This document shows, one piece after another, positions 16,514 to 25,622 of a DNA stretch of 46,412 nt. The notes under the pieces are model-generated. The model saw only the letters and a program-made list of their open reading frames with translations. It was not told the DNA's origin and did not search any database. Numbering within the stretch: the first letter of the stretch is position 1; every line of letters starts with the position of its first letter. Position numbers and translations under genes: made by a program. This stretch comes from an uncultured Oscillospiraceae bacterium (lineage in GTDB: Bacteria; Bacillota; Clostridia; Oscillospirales; Oscillospiraceae), in contig CANQMW010000023.1 in the NCBI GenBank assembly GCA_947625045.1, positions 1 to 46,412 of the forward strand. Reading direction: 5' to 3'.

Positions 16514-17482
16514 ATGCCTCTGGTAACTTCCACCGAAATGTTCAAGAAGGCCTATGACGGCGGCTACGCTGTCGGCGCTTTCAACGTCAACAACATGGAG
16601 ATCCTCCAGGCCATCACCGAGGCCTGCCGCGAGGAGCACGCTCCTGTGATCCTGCAGGTGTCCAAGGGCGCCCGCGCCTATGCCAACCACACCTATCTCG
16701 TGAAGCTGGTGGAGGCCGCCGTCATCGAGTGCCCGGAGATCCCCATCGTGCTGCATCTGGACCACGGCCCCGACTTCGAGACCTGCAAGGCCTGCATAGA
16801 CGGCGGCTTCACCTCCGTCATGATCGACGCCTCCTCCAAGCCCTTTGCCGAGAACATCGAGATCACCAAGAAGGTGGTCGAGTATGCCCATGACCACGGC
16901 GTGGTCGTGGAGGCCGAGCTGGGCACCCTGGCCGGCGTGGAGGACGAGGTGAAGGTCTCCGCCGAGGATTCCTCCTACACCCATCCCGAAGAGGTGGAGG
17001 AGTTCGTGACGAAGACCGGCTGCGACAGCCTGGCCATCGCCATCGGCACCAGCCACGGCGCCTATAAGTTCACCGCCGCCCAGTGCACCCGCAACGCCCA
17101 GGGCATCCTTGTGCCGCCTCCTCTGCGCTTCGACGTGCTGGAAGAGGTCTCCAAGCGCCTGCCCGGCTTCCCCATCGTGCTGCACGGCTCCTCCTCCGTG
17201 CCCCAGAACTACGTAAAGATGATCAACGACCACGGCGGCAAGATGCCCGACGCCATCGGCATCCCCGAGGACGAGCTGCGCAAGGCGGCCACCAGCAGCG
17301 TCTGCAAGATCAACATCGACTCCGACCTGCGCCTGACCATGACCGGAACCATCCGCCAGTTCTTCGATGAGCATCCCGACAAGTTCGACCCCCGCGAGTA
17401 CCTGAAGCCCGCCCGCGCCAACATCAAGGAGCTGGTCCGCCACAAGCTGATCGACGTGCTTGGCTGCGCCGGCAAGGCCTGA
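16514..17482 (+). CDS. fba: Class II fructose-1,6-bisphosphate aldolase
   Basis: This 322-residue cytoplasmic zinc aldolase cleaves fructose 1,6-bisphosphate to dihydroxyacetone phosphate and glyceraldehyde 3-phosphate. Family signatures are GAFNVNNME at the N-terminus, VLHLDHGPDFE (metal ligand and catalytic acid), EAELGTLAGVED, AIGTSHGAYKF (zinc His) and VLHGSSSVP (zinc His). The ribosome binding site AAAGGAG is properly placed. It is divergent from pfp and followed after 7 bases by the altered P-type ATPase, so those two are probably co-transcribed. Confidence 0.95.
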   Translation: MPLVTSTEMFKKAYDGGYAVGAFNVNNMEILQAITEACREEHAPVILQVSKGARAYANHTYLVKLVEAAVIECPEIPIVLHLDHGPDFETCKACIDGGFTSVMIDASSKPFAENIEITKKVVEYAHDHGVVVEAELGTLAGVEDEVKVSAEDSSYTHPEEVEEFVTKTGCDSLAIAIGTSHGAYKFTAAQCTRNAQGILVPPPLRFDVLEEVSKRLPGFPIVLHGSSSVPQNYVKMINDHGGKMPDAIGIPEDELRKAATSSVCKINIDSDLRLTMTGTIRQFFDEHPDKFDPREYLKPARANIKELVRHKLIDVLGCAGKA

Positions 17483-17489
17483 GGCATAA

Positions 17490-19193
17490 ATGGGCTTTAT
17501 ACGGGAGATAAAACAAGCCGCCGACGGCCACGGCCATGACTGCACCTGCGACGAGTGCATGGCCGAGCATCACCACGAGCATCACGGCTTCGACACCGTG
17601 ATGGTCTGGCGCCTTGTCACCGCCGCCGCCTTTTTCCTGGGCGGCGTGGCGACGGAGCACACCCTTTCCTGGCTGAGCATCACCCTGAACGTGCTGGCCA
17701 TCCTCTGCGCGGGCTATGACGTGTTCATCCGCGCGGCGGCCAACATCATCAAAAAGCGCCTGTTCGACGAGAGCCTCCTGATGAGCGTGGTGGCCATCGC
17801 ATCGGTCATCATCAAAGAGGCCAGCGAGGGCGCCTCGGTGATGATCCTCTACCAGCTGGGTGAGCTTTTCCAGGGCTATGCCGTGGCGAAGGTGCGCCAG
17901 AACATCGAGGGCCTCATGGAGAACCGCTCTCCCGAGGCCAGCGCCGTTCTGGCCGATGTGCGCTCTGATAAGGGGCCCAAGGGCCGCACGGAGGAGTTTA
18001 TCACCCATTTTGCCCGCATCTATACGCCGGTGGTATTGGGCATCGCGGTCGTCATCGCCGCGGTGTCCCCGCTGGTGCTGCACACCACCGTGACCGAGGG
18101 CATCTACCGCGCCCTTGTGCTCATGGTCATCGCCTGTCCCTGCGCCATCGTCATCTCCGTGCCCCTGAGCTACTTTGCGGGCATCGGCGGAGCGACAAGG
18201 CAGGGCATCCTTTTCAAAAACACCTGCGCCATGGACGACGTGTCCCGGGCCAAAGCCGTGGTCTTCGACAAGACCGGCGCGCTGGAGGGGGAGGGGCTTC
18301 GGGTCACCTCCGTCAAGAGCGAGCGCATGGACGCGGACGTGTTCCTTCGCATCGCGGCCCACGCCTGCGCCTACGCCGAGGGGCCCTATGCCGAGGCCAT
18401 CAAGGCGGCCTATAAGGGCGTCATCTACATCGAGCTCATCCAGAGCTTCCAGCCCCGGACAGGTTCCTTCGGCGTCACCGTGGAGGTGGACGGGGTCAGG
18501 ATCATCCTGGGCCCGCTGGATATGCTCCAGGGCGCCGGCGTGGAGCCGGGGGAGGACAGGCTCAATGAAAACTGCGTATACATGGCCATCAACGGCCAGT
18601 ACGCGGGCCGCATCGTGTTCGGCAGCGTGGCAAAGCCCGACGTGTCCGGCACGGTGACGGTGCTCTCCTGGGACAAGGACCGGCAGATCGCCATGCTCAC
18701 AGACGACAGCCCAGCCGCCGCGGAGAAATTCGCCCGGCAGGTGGGTATCGGGGAATTCTACCCCAACTGCCCGCCCTCAGAGAAGGTGGCCGTGGTGAAG
18801 GAGATCCAAAACCGCCAGATCAGGCGCGGCACCCTTATCTTTGTGGGCGACGCGGAGACCAGCGGCGAGTGCATCCGCCAGGCGGACGTGGGCGTGAGCC
18901 TGAACGGCGCCACCTCCGACGCTGCCATTCAGGCCGCGGATGTGGTCATCATGGGCGCTGCGCCGTCAAAGGTGGTCACCGCCCTGGACGCAGCCAAGCA
19001 TACCCGCACTATCGTCTGGCAGAACATCGTCTTTGCCCTGGCCTTCAAGGCCATCATCCTGGTGCTGGACATGTTCGGCACCTGCCCGCTGTGGCTGGCG
19101 GTGTTCGCGGACGTGGGCGTGGCATTGCTTGCCGTACTCAACTCCCTGCGGGCCTTCGTCATGCGGGAGCCTGTGATACCAAAAGAGGAATAA
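17490..19193 (+). CDS. P1B-type metal ATPase homologue lacking catalytic motifs
   Basis: This protein has 567 residues and a His/Cys-rich N-terminus (HGHDCTCDECMAEHHHEHH) suited to binding Zn or Cd. The membrane part retains the ion-path CPC motif at residues 216-218 (IACPCAIVIS) and DKTG with Asp260. The entire actuator domain, including TGES, is missing: VLADVRSD runs straight into GRTEEFITHFARIYTPVV. DKTGTLT has become DKTGALE, the SEHP-type His of the nucleotide domain is gone (AYAEGPYAEAI), and GDGxND is replaced by VGDAETSGE. A normal pump cycle should be impossible. The frame is nevertheless open and starts 7 bases after fba behind GAGG. Confidence 0.85.
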   Translation: MGFIREIKQAADGHGHDCTCDECMAEHHHEHHGFDTVMVWRLVTAAAFFLGGVATEHTLSWLSITLNVLAILCAGYDVFIRAAANIIKKRLFDESLLMSVVAIASVIIKEASEGASVMILYQLGELFQGYAVAKVRQNIEGLMENRSPEASAVLADVRSDKGPKGRTEEFITHFARIYTPVVLGIAVVIAAVSPLVLHTTVTEGIYRALVLMVIACPCAIVISVPLSYFAGIGGATRQGILFKNTCAMDDVSRAKAVVFDKTGALEGEGLRVTSVKSERMDADVFLRIAAHACAYAEGPYAEAIKAAYKGVIYIELIQSFQPRTGSFGVTVEVDGVRIILGPLDMLQGAGVEPGEDRLNENCVYMAINGQYAGRIVFGSVAKPDVSGTVTVLSWDKDRQIAMLTDDSPAAAEKFARQVGIGEFYPNCPPSEKVAVVKEIQNRQIRRGTLIFVGDAETSGECIRQADVGVSLNGATSDAAIQAADVVIMGAAPSKVVTALDAAKHTRTIVWQNIVFALAFKAIILVLDMFGTCPLWLAVFADVGVALLAVLNSLRAFVMREPVIPKEE

Positions 19194-19200
19194 AATGGAA

Positions 19201-19226
19201 GCGCCCCGGACAACCGGGGCGCTTTT
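19201..19226 (+). terminator. Terminator after fba-ATPase unit
   Basis: GCGCCCCGG and CCGGGGCGC form a 9-bp stem around ACAA and are followed by TTTT, 7 bases after the ATPase stop. Confidence 0.85.
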
Positions 19227-19236
19227 CCTGTCCGAT

Positions 19237-19288
19237 TTAAGAGAATCTTAATAGATTGCCCCTTTCTTCTTTTTGTAACTTGTGTTAC
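19237..19288 (+). promoter_or_regulatory. Two palindromes upstream of the response regulator
   Basis: TTAAGA-GAA-TCTTAA (19237-19251) and GTAAC-TTGT-GTTAC (19275-19288) lie between the terminator and the regulator gene. Either could be an operator for autoregulation. No clear -35/-10 pair was found. Confidence 0.4.
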
Positions 19289-19315
19289 TATTTTAGAAAG
19301 GAGGCGAGCGAGCAA

Positions 19316-20005
19316 GTGTACACTGTATTGGTTTGTGACGACGACCGGGATATCCGCCGGGCGCTTCATATATATCTAACCGGGGCAGGCTACCGCGTTC
19401 TGGAGGCCGTCAACGGCCGGGAGGCTCTGGAGACGGTGGACAGGGAGGAGGTACACCTCATCCTCCTGGACATCATGATGCCGGAGCTGGACGGGGTGAG
19501 CGCCCTGACATTATTGCGGGAGCGGAGCGACAACATCCCCGTCATCCTGCTCACCGCCAAGAGCGAGGACAGCGACAAGATCATGGGCCTGGAGCTGGGG
19601 GCGGACGACTACGTGACCAAGCCCTTCAACGCCCAGGAGGTCATCGCCCGGGTGAAGGCCCTGCTGCGCCGGTATATGCGCATGGGCCAGCGGGAGGAAA
19701 AGCCCTCCGTCCTGGCTCTGGGCGGCATCGAGATGGACGACGACACCAAGACCGTCACCGTGGACGGGGACGAGATCACCATCACGCCCAAGGAGTACGA
19801 TATTTTAAAGTTCTTCCTAGAGAACCCCGGCAAGGTGTTCTCCAGCCGGGAGATATACCGCCGGGTATGGCAGGACACCCCCATGGGGGCGGAGGGGACG
19901 GTGGCCGTCCATATCCGCCACCTGCGGGAGAAGGTGGAGATCGACCCCGCCGAACCCCGGTATTTGAAAGTGGTCTGGGGAAAGGGCTATAAGATCGAGG
20001 GGTGA
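19316..20005 (+). CDS. OmpR-family response regulator
   Basis: This protein has 229 residues with a GTG start at 19316 behind AAAGGAGG; further upstream codons in frame do not fit the family. The receiver domain begins YTVLVCDDDRDIRRAL with acidic pocket D8-D10, phospho-acceptor D52 (LILLDIMMPELDG), Thr in LLTAKSE, and Lys in VTKPFNAQE. The winged-helix DNA-binding domain occupies residues ~130-229 (ITPKEYDILKFFLENPGKVF, VHIRHLREKVE, VVWGKGYKIE). It pairs with the kinase starting 5 bases after its stop. The stimulus is unknown. Confidence 0.95.
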   Translation: MYTVLVCDDDRDIRRALHIYLTGAGYRVLEAVNGREALETVDREEVHLILLDIMMPELDGVSALTLLRERSDNIPVILLTAKSEDSDKIMGLELGADDYVTKPFNAQEVIARVKALLRRYMRMGQREEKPSVLALGGIEMDDDTKTVTVDGDEITITPKEYDILKFFLENPGKVFSSREIYRRVWQDTPMGAEGTVAVHIRHLREKVEIDPAEPRYLKVVWGKGYKIEG

Positions 20006-20009
20006 CGCG

Positions 20010-21959
20010 ATGAGAACGCTCATGCGTGAGATGTGGTTCCGGGCGCTGATGATGCTCCTGTACTGCCTGTGCGTGGCGGCAGGGGCCATCAGCCTGAACC
20101 TGTATAACTTCGCCCTGCAGGACGGATGGTACCGGGAACAGGGGGAGATGGGCTTCGAGGACAGCCGCCTGTGCTCCCAATACGTCACGCTCTGTCTCAA
20201 CTCTGTGGAGCAGAACCTCCTGTGGCTGGAGGACCCCGCCAGCGACACCCTGGGCGGCTACGGCGGCAAGGCCTTCTCCTATAAGATCATGGACGATAAC
20301 GCCGTCACGGTGGACACTACCACGGACAAGTCCCACTTTGTGACCTCTACCGAAGTCTTCCTGCCCGGTCCGGAGGAGGAAGCGGAAGAGCCGGCGGGGG
20401 AGATGACTTATTACACGCCGGCCACGGAGACGGACACGGCGCAGGTGAAGATCGTCCAGGAGGATACAGACCGCTATTACCGGATAGAGGGCTACGTGAA
20501 TCTGCCGGTGGAGCCCTACGACGGCTGTTACCGGGAGTATTATATCTTCGAGCACCTGTACGCCTTCAAGGACTATTACCTGCCCGTCTGGATACCCTCC
20601 ATCATCCTGGCGGTGGTGCTGTTCGTGTTCAGTATGGTGGCCGCGGTCCAGGAGGGCCGCCAAGGCAAGTCCACCTTAACGGGCCACATCCCCTTCGACG
20701 TGGCGGTGCTGGTGCTGTACCTGGGCCTGGCTTGGGCCAAGACCGTTTTTTATGAGCTTCCCGAGGTCTACGACGCCATGTCGATGGTGGGGGTATACTC
20801 CCACACGGTGGACCTTATATGCTCTCTGTGGATGCTGCTTCTGTGCGGCGTCATCGCGGCCAATCAGCTGGCCAACGGCTCATTCGGCCAGCGGCTTTTG
20901 CTGCGGCGGCTGGTGCGTAAGGTGCCGGCGCCGGTGCTGGTGCTGGGCATATTGGGCGGGCATGTGCTGCTTATACTGGCCATGGGCGCTTTCCACAATA
21001 CTTGGTTCATTTTGATTCTGTTCGGCTTTGAAGCGGTGCTGGTGCCCTGCATCCTGCGCTGGTACGTGGAGGAAAAGCGTATCAAGGACGCCGCCGCGGC
21101 CATGGCTGCAGGGGACCTCACGTATAAGGTGGATACGAAAAAGCTCCATATGGTCTGGAAGGACCTGGGACAGGACCTGGGCCGCATCGGCGATGGGATG
21201 GCCCTGGCCGTGGAGGAAAAGATGCGCTCCGAGCGCATGAAGACCGAGCTTATCACAAACGTGAGCCATGATCTGAAAACGCCCCTTACCAGCATCATCA
21301 ACTATATCGAGCTTTTGAAGGACGAGTCCCTGCCGGAGGAGACACGGCGGGAGTATCTGGAGGTGCTGGACCGGCAGGGGGCGAAGCTTAAAAAGCTCAC
21401 GGAGGACGTGGTGGAGGCCTCCAAGGCCGTCAGCGGCGCGGTGACCGTGAACGCGGAGCTTTTCGACGTGCGGGAGCTTTTGCAGCAGTCGGTGGGGGAG
21501 TACAGCGAGCGCCTGGCCGCCGCGGGGCTGGAGCCAATCCTGCACACCCCGGAGCAGGAGACCTATATCCTGGCCGACGCCCGACTCCTGGGAAGGGTGC
21601 TGGATAACTTCATCACCAATGTTTTAAAATACGCCCAGCAGGGCACACGGGCCTATTTTGACCTGACCGTCGGGGAGGAAAGGACCTCCATCGCCGTGAA
21701 GAACGTGTCCCGCGAGGCGCTGGATATCCCCGCGGAGGAGCTCATGGAGCGCTTCGTCCGGGGCGACAGCTCCCGCAGCAACGAGGGCAGCGGCCTTGGC
21801 CTCTCCATCGCCCGGAGCCTCACGGAGCTCATGGGCGGGGAGATGGTCCTCACCTTGGACGGGGACCTCTTCAAAGTAGAGGTGTCGTTCCCCAACGCCG
21901 CACCACCGCGCCTGCCGACGGAGCCAAAGAGCCTGCCGGAAGAGACAAAAACGGAATAA
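20010..21959 (+). CDS. Membrane sensor histidine kinase
   Basis: This 649-residue kinase has an N-terminal membrane helix (residues ~12-32) followed by an extracytoplasmic region of ~160 residues. Several helices come next (from ~195 to ~350), then a linker with HAMP-like AAAMAAGDLTYKV. The dimerisation domain carries the phospho-acceptor His420 in NVSHDLKTPLTSIINYIE. The ATPase domain has LLGRVLDNFITNVLKYA (N box) and NEGSGLGLSIARSLTELMGG (G boxes). A multi-helix module before the catalytic core suggests sensing within or near the membrane. Its partner is the adjacent regulator. Confidence 0.93.
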   Translation: MRTLMREMWFRALMMLLYCLCVAAGAISLNLYNFALQDGWYREQGEMGFEDSRLCSQYVTLCLNSVEQNLLWLEDPASDTLGGYGGKAFSYKIMDDNAVTVDTTTDKSHFVTSTEVFLPGPEEEAEEPAGEMTYYTPATETDTAQVKIVQEDTDRYYRIEGYVNLPVEPYDGCYREYYIFEHLYAFKDYYLPVWIPSIILAVVLFVFSMVAAVQEGRQGKSTLTGHIPFDVAVLVLYLGLAWAKTVFYELPEVYDAMSMVGVYSHTVDLICSLWMLLLCGVIAANQLANGSFGQRLLLRRLVRKVPAPVLVLGILGGHVLLILAMGAFHNTWFILILFGFEAVLVPCILRWYVEEKRIKDAAAAMAAGDLTYKVDTKKLHMVWKDLGQDLGRIGDGMALAVEEKMRSERMKTELITNVSHDLKTPLTSIINYIELLKDESLPEETRREYLEVLDRQGAKLKKLTEDVVEASKAVSGAVTVNAELFDVRELLQQSVGEYSERLAAAGLEPILHTPEQETYILADARLLGRVLDNFITNVLKYAQQGTRAYFDLTVGEERTSIAVKNVSREALDIPAEELMERFVRGDSSRSNEGSGLGLSIARSLTELMGGEMVLTLDGDLFKVEVSFPNAAPPRLPTEPKSLPEETKTE

Positions 21960-21963
21960 AAAG

Positions 21964-21992
21964 ACCGCACCCTCAAAAAGGGTGCGGTTTTT
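21964..21992. terminator. Bidirectional terminator between kinase and GyrI-like gene
   Basis: ACCGCACCCT and AGGGTGCGGT pair around CAAAA; TTTTT follows on plus and CTTTTT on minus. It serves both convergent transcripts. Confidence 0.9.
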
Positions 21993-21993
21993 G

Positions 21994-22629
21994 TCACGAT
22001 ACCGGCTTGATGGGGTGCCGGATGACGGTCTTCCACTTCTCAGGAGCGACCCTTCTGGCGTCGGACATGTATATCTCGTGGTGCGGCCGGCGCTCGTTCA
22101 TGTCGTTGACGTACCCATTCTGCGCGAGATATTCGTCCATCCGCGCCACCGTCGCGGGCTCATCGTCAAAAGCGCCCAAGTGCATGATCTGGACGCAGAG
22201 GCCCTCATCCACCGTCAAGAACTCCGCCGCCGAGCAGTCCAGCTTTTTCTTTTTGGCCGCCGTCTCCACGGCCCAATCGAAGTCCGCCTTTGTGATAAAG
22301 TCGGGCAGCCGGATGACGGAGATCCAGCGGAAGGAAGCCTTGTCGGCGTAGTCTATGCCGCCTTCTCCATCCTGCTCCCAGAAGCCCTCCAGGGGCGGCA
22401 CAACGTACTCGTAGAACCCCTCGATCCTGTGGTCGGTCTTATAGCTCATCTTCAGGGTATAGGCCACCGCGTACAGTACGCCGATGGCCTGCTGGTACGC
22501 CCCGCCTTCCTCATTGGGGTCGCCCTGGCCCCGCACCGCGATATAATTCGCCCGCGGGACATTTACGATCTCCGGCACGTTCCCGGGCATATAGAACTCT
22601 TTGTATTCCTTCTTAAAATCAAACGCCAT
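21994..22629 (-). CDS. GyrI-like small-molecule-binding domain protein
   Basis: This 211-residue protein begins MAFDFKKEYKEFYMPGNVPEIV, then VPRANYIAVRGQGDPNEEG and AVAYTLKMSYK, the layout of the standalone GyrI-like/SHV2-fold proteins found widely in Firmicutes. These bind hydrophobic cations or small metabolites; some GyrI-like proteins hydrolyse toxic compounds. An aromatic run (GFYEYVVPPLEGFW) fits a ligand pocket. It is the last gene of the minus-strand run behind dut, with only 14 bases between, and ends at the terminator at 21964. Substrate unknown. Confidence 0.8.
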   Translation of the reverse strand: MAFDFKKEYKEFYMPGNVPEIVNVPRANYIAVRGQGDPNEEGGAYQQAIGVLYAVAYTLKMSYKTDHRIEGFYEYVVPPLEGFWEQDGEGGIDYADKASFRWISVIRLPDFITKADFDWAVETAAKKKKLDCSAAEFLTVDEGLCVQIMHLGAFDDEPATVARMDEYLAQNGYVNDMNERRPHHEIYMSDARRVAPEKWKTVIRHPIKPVS

Positions 22630-22643
22630 AGCTATGTGCCCCC

Positions 22644-23054
22644 TTACGCCCCCGTGCTGCCGAAGCCGCCGGCGCCCCGGTCCGTTTCATCAAGACTGTC
22701 CACCTGCTCCAGCTCCGGGGTCAGGATGGGGAGGATGACCAACTGGATGAGCTTTTGCCCCGCCCCGATGGTCACGTCCTCGTCCCCCTGGTTATAGAGC
22801 TTCACCACGATGGGGCCGGTGTAACCCTCGTCGATGACGCCCTCGCCCAGAATGTTCTTTTTCACGTTCAGGCCGCTTTTGCTCTTGAGCATGCCTACGG
22901 TCTTCTCCGGCAGGGACACATGCACCCCCGTATCCACCACGGCGCTGCCGCGGGCGGGGATGACGACGGTCCGGGGAGCGTAGAGATCCAGCCCCGCGTC
23001 GGTGGGATGGGCCCGGGTGGGCATGATCGCGCCGGGATCAAGCATCACTTTCAT
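22644..23054 (-). CDS. dut: dUTP diphosphatase
   Basis: This 136-residue trimeric enzyme hydrolyses dUTP to dUMP and PPi, keeping uracil out of DNA. All five motifs are present: AHPTDAGLDLYA, LKSKSGLNVKK, GEGVIDEGYTGPIVV, GQKLIQLVI and the C-terminal DRGAGGFGSTGA that closes over the site. The start lies 2 bases after the stop of the DHHW gene, so translation is probably coupled. Confidence 0.95.
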   Translation of the reverse strand: MKVMLDPGAIMPTRAHPTDAGLDLYAPRTVVIPARGSAVVDTGVHVSLPEKTVGMLKSKSGLNVKKNILGEGVIDEGYTGPIVVKLYNQGDEDVTIGAGQKLIQLVILPILTPELEQVDSLDETDRGAGGFGSTGA

Positions 23055-23056
23055 GG

Positions 23057-24205
23057 TCAGAATTCCTCGCTTATGGGAGTCAGTATACTGGGCGCCAGCA
23101 GGAACAGGTTGTTGTCCGTGGAGAAGTTGCTGACGCTGTAGAGCACCAGTATCATGTCAAATTCGTTGTCCAGGGCGTACTGATAGAGGCTGTCCCGGTA
23201 ATAGCGCAGGTCCATCAGGTCCACCCGGGAAAAGTTCTTCAGGAGAAATGGCGCCAGACTGTCGGAATAGGAGTCCCGGACGATCAGCAGCCGGGGCCCC
23301 TCATGGCCCGTCTCGATGCTCCGAAGAGGGGAGACGCCCCCCAGGAACATGGAGTACTTGTCCTTCACGTCCAGGAAGGAGGTGTCATAGAGAGGACCCT
23401 CGGTGACGTTCGCGCCCTCGAAGCTCGCGACCGTCACGGACCCGTCGTCGGGAACAAAAGTCTCCATCTCATCGGGCTTCACCCACGCAAAGCCGGAGGA
23501 GGAATATGTGGTGCCGTAGAAGCTGTCGGAAACGGTCTCGCGCTGATAATCGGACAGGGAGGGAGCGGGCAGGCCCATGGCCGCGCACAGCGCCTCGTAG
23601 CCGTAATAGGCCCCCAGGCTGGTCCAATGGTGATCGGTGCGGTAAAAGATATATTCGTCCGCATGCTCACGCAGGGCGGAGGTCAAGTCGATATTTATGG
23701 CCTCGCTCTCGCCGTAGGCCCGGTCGATGACCGCCTGCTGGCTGTCGCAGTCGGCGTTTTCGGGAAGGAGGGAGGCCTGGATCTCCGACGCGCCGGGGAT
23801 GAGGCCGAAGTAAACGGGGATCTCGCTCTGCTCAGCTAGTTTGTTCAGGAATCCCACCTTTGTATCGATATCCTCGTCGGTTGGGGCGGTGAAGCGGGTG
23901 ATGAGGGTGTCGTCCCCGCAGTAGAAGACGTCGTTGTTCTCTTTTTTGCCGCTCAGAAGCTCGCACCGGGCTTTCAGGGCCGTCCAGGTGTCCCGGAAGG
24001 CGAACTGGTCGGTGGTATAGTCCTCAAAGTCGGCGGTGAATCTGCCGTCAAAAAGCGCCCGGAAGGAGAAATCCGGCAGCATTTGCAGATAGCGGTTCTC
24101 CTGTTGGGAGAATTCCACGTCGGGCAGGACGATGTTGAGGATGAAAAACGCGCCGATGAAGCCCAGAAATACTACCAGCACGGCGATCTTGGCTGTTTTC
24201 TTCAT
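23057..24205 (-). CDS. DHHW-family exported protein (AlgJ/AlgX-like)
   Basis: This protein has 382 residues; the start at 24205 follows GAGGTGAACGCT. The N-terminal membrane anchor (IAVLVVFLGFIGAFFILNIVL) places the rest outside. The family motif FYRTDHHWTSLGAYYGYEAL is clear, with a downstream VRDSYSDSLAPFL motif. SGNH-like proteins of this type act with MBOAT acyltransferases to move acyl groups onto exported polysaccharides, as AlgJ/AlgX do with AlgI. The MBOAT gene lies 10 bases upstream in the same direction, supporting that role here. The glycan acceptor is unknown. Confidence 0.88.
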   Translation of the reverse strand: MKKTAKIAVLVVFLGFIGAFFILNIVLPDVEFSQQENRYLQMLPDFSFRALFDGRFTADFEDYTTDQFAFRDTWTALKARCELLSGKKENNDVFYCGDDTLITRFTAPTDEDIDTKVGFLNKLAEQSEIPVYFGLIPGASEIQASLLPENADCDSQQAVIDRAYGESEAINIDLTSALREHADEYIFYRTDHHWTSLGAYYGYEALCAAMGLPAPSLSDYQRETVSDSFYGTTYSSSGFAWVKPDEMETFVPDDGSVTVASFEGANVTEGPLYDTSFLDVKDKYSMFLGGVSPLRSIETGHEGPRLLIVRDSYSDSLAPFLLKNFSRVDLMDLRYYRDSLYQYALDNEFDMILVLYSVSNFSTDNNLFLLAPSILTPISEEF

Positions 24206-24215
24206 AGCGTTCACC

Positions 24216-25616
24216 TCAGAAACGGAAGTAGAGGAAGGGGTTGTAGGTGGAGTCCACAAGGTACGCCGTGGATACAACCAGCACCACCGCGATCAGCACC
24301 GGCGCCGCCACAGCCCGACACTTTTCGGGCAGCTTTTTATAAAGATCCCGGCCCGCCGGGAGGCTGGCCGCGCAGCCGACCAGGAGCAGCGCGCCGAACC
24401 CGGCCAGGTAGTATAGGTCCTTCCCGGCGATGAAGCCCGCCTGGCCGAAGCCGTACATGGCCTTAAAGAACACCATGGTCTGGCCCACACTGGTCTGCTG
24501 GAAGATGACCCAGCCGGATATGGCGATGAGCAGGGTGTAGATATGACCCACAAAGCGGGGGAGCCTGTCCAGCCATTTTAAGAGGAACATCTTTTCCAGC
24601 ACCAGGAAGAAGGCGTAGTAGAGCCCCCAGAAGAGGAAGGTCCAGCTGGCCCCGTGCCAGAGCCCCGTCAGTGCCCATACGATCAGCAGGTTCAGCATCT
24701 GCCGGGGCAGGCCCTTCCGGCTGCCGCCCAGAGGGATGTACACATAGTCCCGGAACCAGGTGCCGAGGCTCATGTGCCACCGCCGCCAGAATTCCGTCAC
24801 AGTCCGGGAGATATAGGGGTAGTTGAAGTTTTCCAAAAACTCGAATCCCAGCATGCGGCCCAGGCCGATGGCCATGTCGGAGTAGCCGGAGAAGTCGAAA
24901 TAAATTTGAAGCGAAAAGGCGATGGCCGCCATCCAGGCGCCTGCAAAGGTGAGTTCCGAGGCCGGTGTGTTGGCGTACACGTCCCAGAGCATACCTACAT
25001 TGTTGGCGATGAGGACCTTTTTGCCCAGGCCCACCACGAACCGCTCCACGCCGGAGGCGAACTTGTCCAGCGTCTCATGCCGCTCATCCAGCTGGTCGGC
25101 GATGTCCTTGTAGCGGACGATGGGGCCGGCGATGAGCTGGGGGAAGAGGGCCACGAAGGTGCCGAACTTGATAAAGTTGCGCTGCACGTGCCCGTCGCCC
25201 CGGTACACGTCGATGGGGTAGCTCATGGTCTGGAAGGTGTAGAAGCTAATGCCGATGGGCAATGCCAGGCCCAGCGTGGGGATATCCACGCCGGGGATCA
25301 TACTCAAGGTCTCTGCGACCAGGTCGAAGTACTTGAAGAAGAACAGGATGCCAAGGTTGAGGACAGTGTTGATGATGAGCACCCGCTTGGCCTTTGTCCG
25401 GGCGTCCGGGAGGTATCTGCCGATGAGCAGGCCGGAGACATAGTTGATGCAGATGGACAGGAGCATCAGCAGGATATACACCGGCTCGCCCCAGCCGTAG
25501 AACACCAGGTTCACGGCGAACAGCCACACGTTCCGCCAGCGGACCGGGCAGATGTAATATACCGCCAGCACCACGGGCAGGTATATGAACATAAAGAGGA
25601 TGCTGGAAAATACCAT
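24216..25616 (-). CDS. MBOAT family O-acyltransferase (AlgI-like)
   Basis: This polytopic protein of 466 residues begins MVFSSILFMFIYLPVVLAVYY. Family features include IGISFYTFQTMSYPIDVYRG, YFDFSGYSDMAIGLGRMLGF, FWRRWHMSLGTWFRDYVYIPLGG and the active-site His in LTGLWHGASWTFLFWG. It transfers acyl groups, usually acetyl, across the membrane to a surface polymer. It forms a two-gene module with the DHHW protein; xer stops 6 bases upstream of it. The polymer modified cannot be told from this window. Confidence 0.93.
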   Translation of the reverse strand: MVFSSILFMFIYLPVVLAVYYICPVRWRNVWLFAVNLVFYGWGEPVYILLMLLSICINYVSGLLIGRYLPDARTKAKRVLIINTVLNLGILFFFKYFDLVAETLSMIPGVDIPTLGLALPIGISFYTFQTMSYPIDVYRGDGHVQRNFIKFGTFVALFPQLIAGPIVRYKDIADQLDERHETLDKFASGVERFVVGLGKKVLIANNVGMLWDVYANTPASELTFAGAWMAAIAFSLQIYFDFSGYSDMAIGLGRMLGFEFLENFNYPYISRTVTEFWRRWHMSLGTWFRDYVYIPLGGSRKGLPRQMLNLLIVWALTGLWHGASWTFLFWGLYYAFFLVLEKMFLLKWLDRLPRFVGHIYTLLIAISGWVIFQQTSVGQTMVFFKAMYGFGQAGFIAGKDLYYLAGFGALLLVGCAASLPAGRDLYKKLPEKCRAVAAPVLIAVVLVVSTAYLVDSTYNPFLYFRF

Positions 25617-25622
25617 GTCCTT

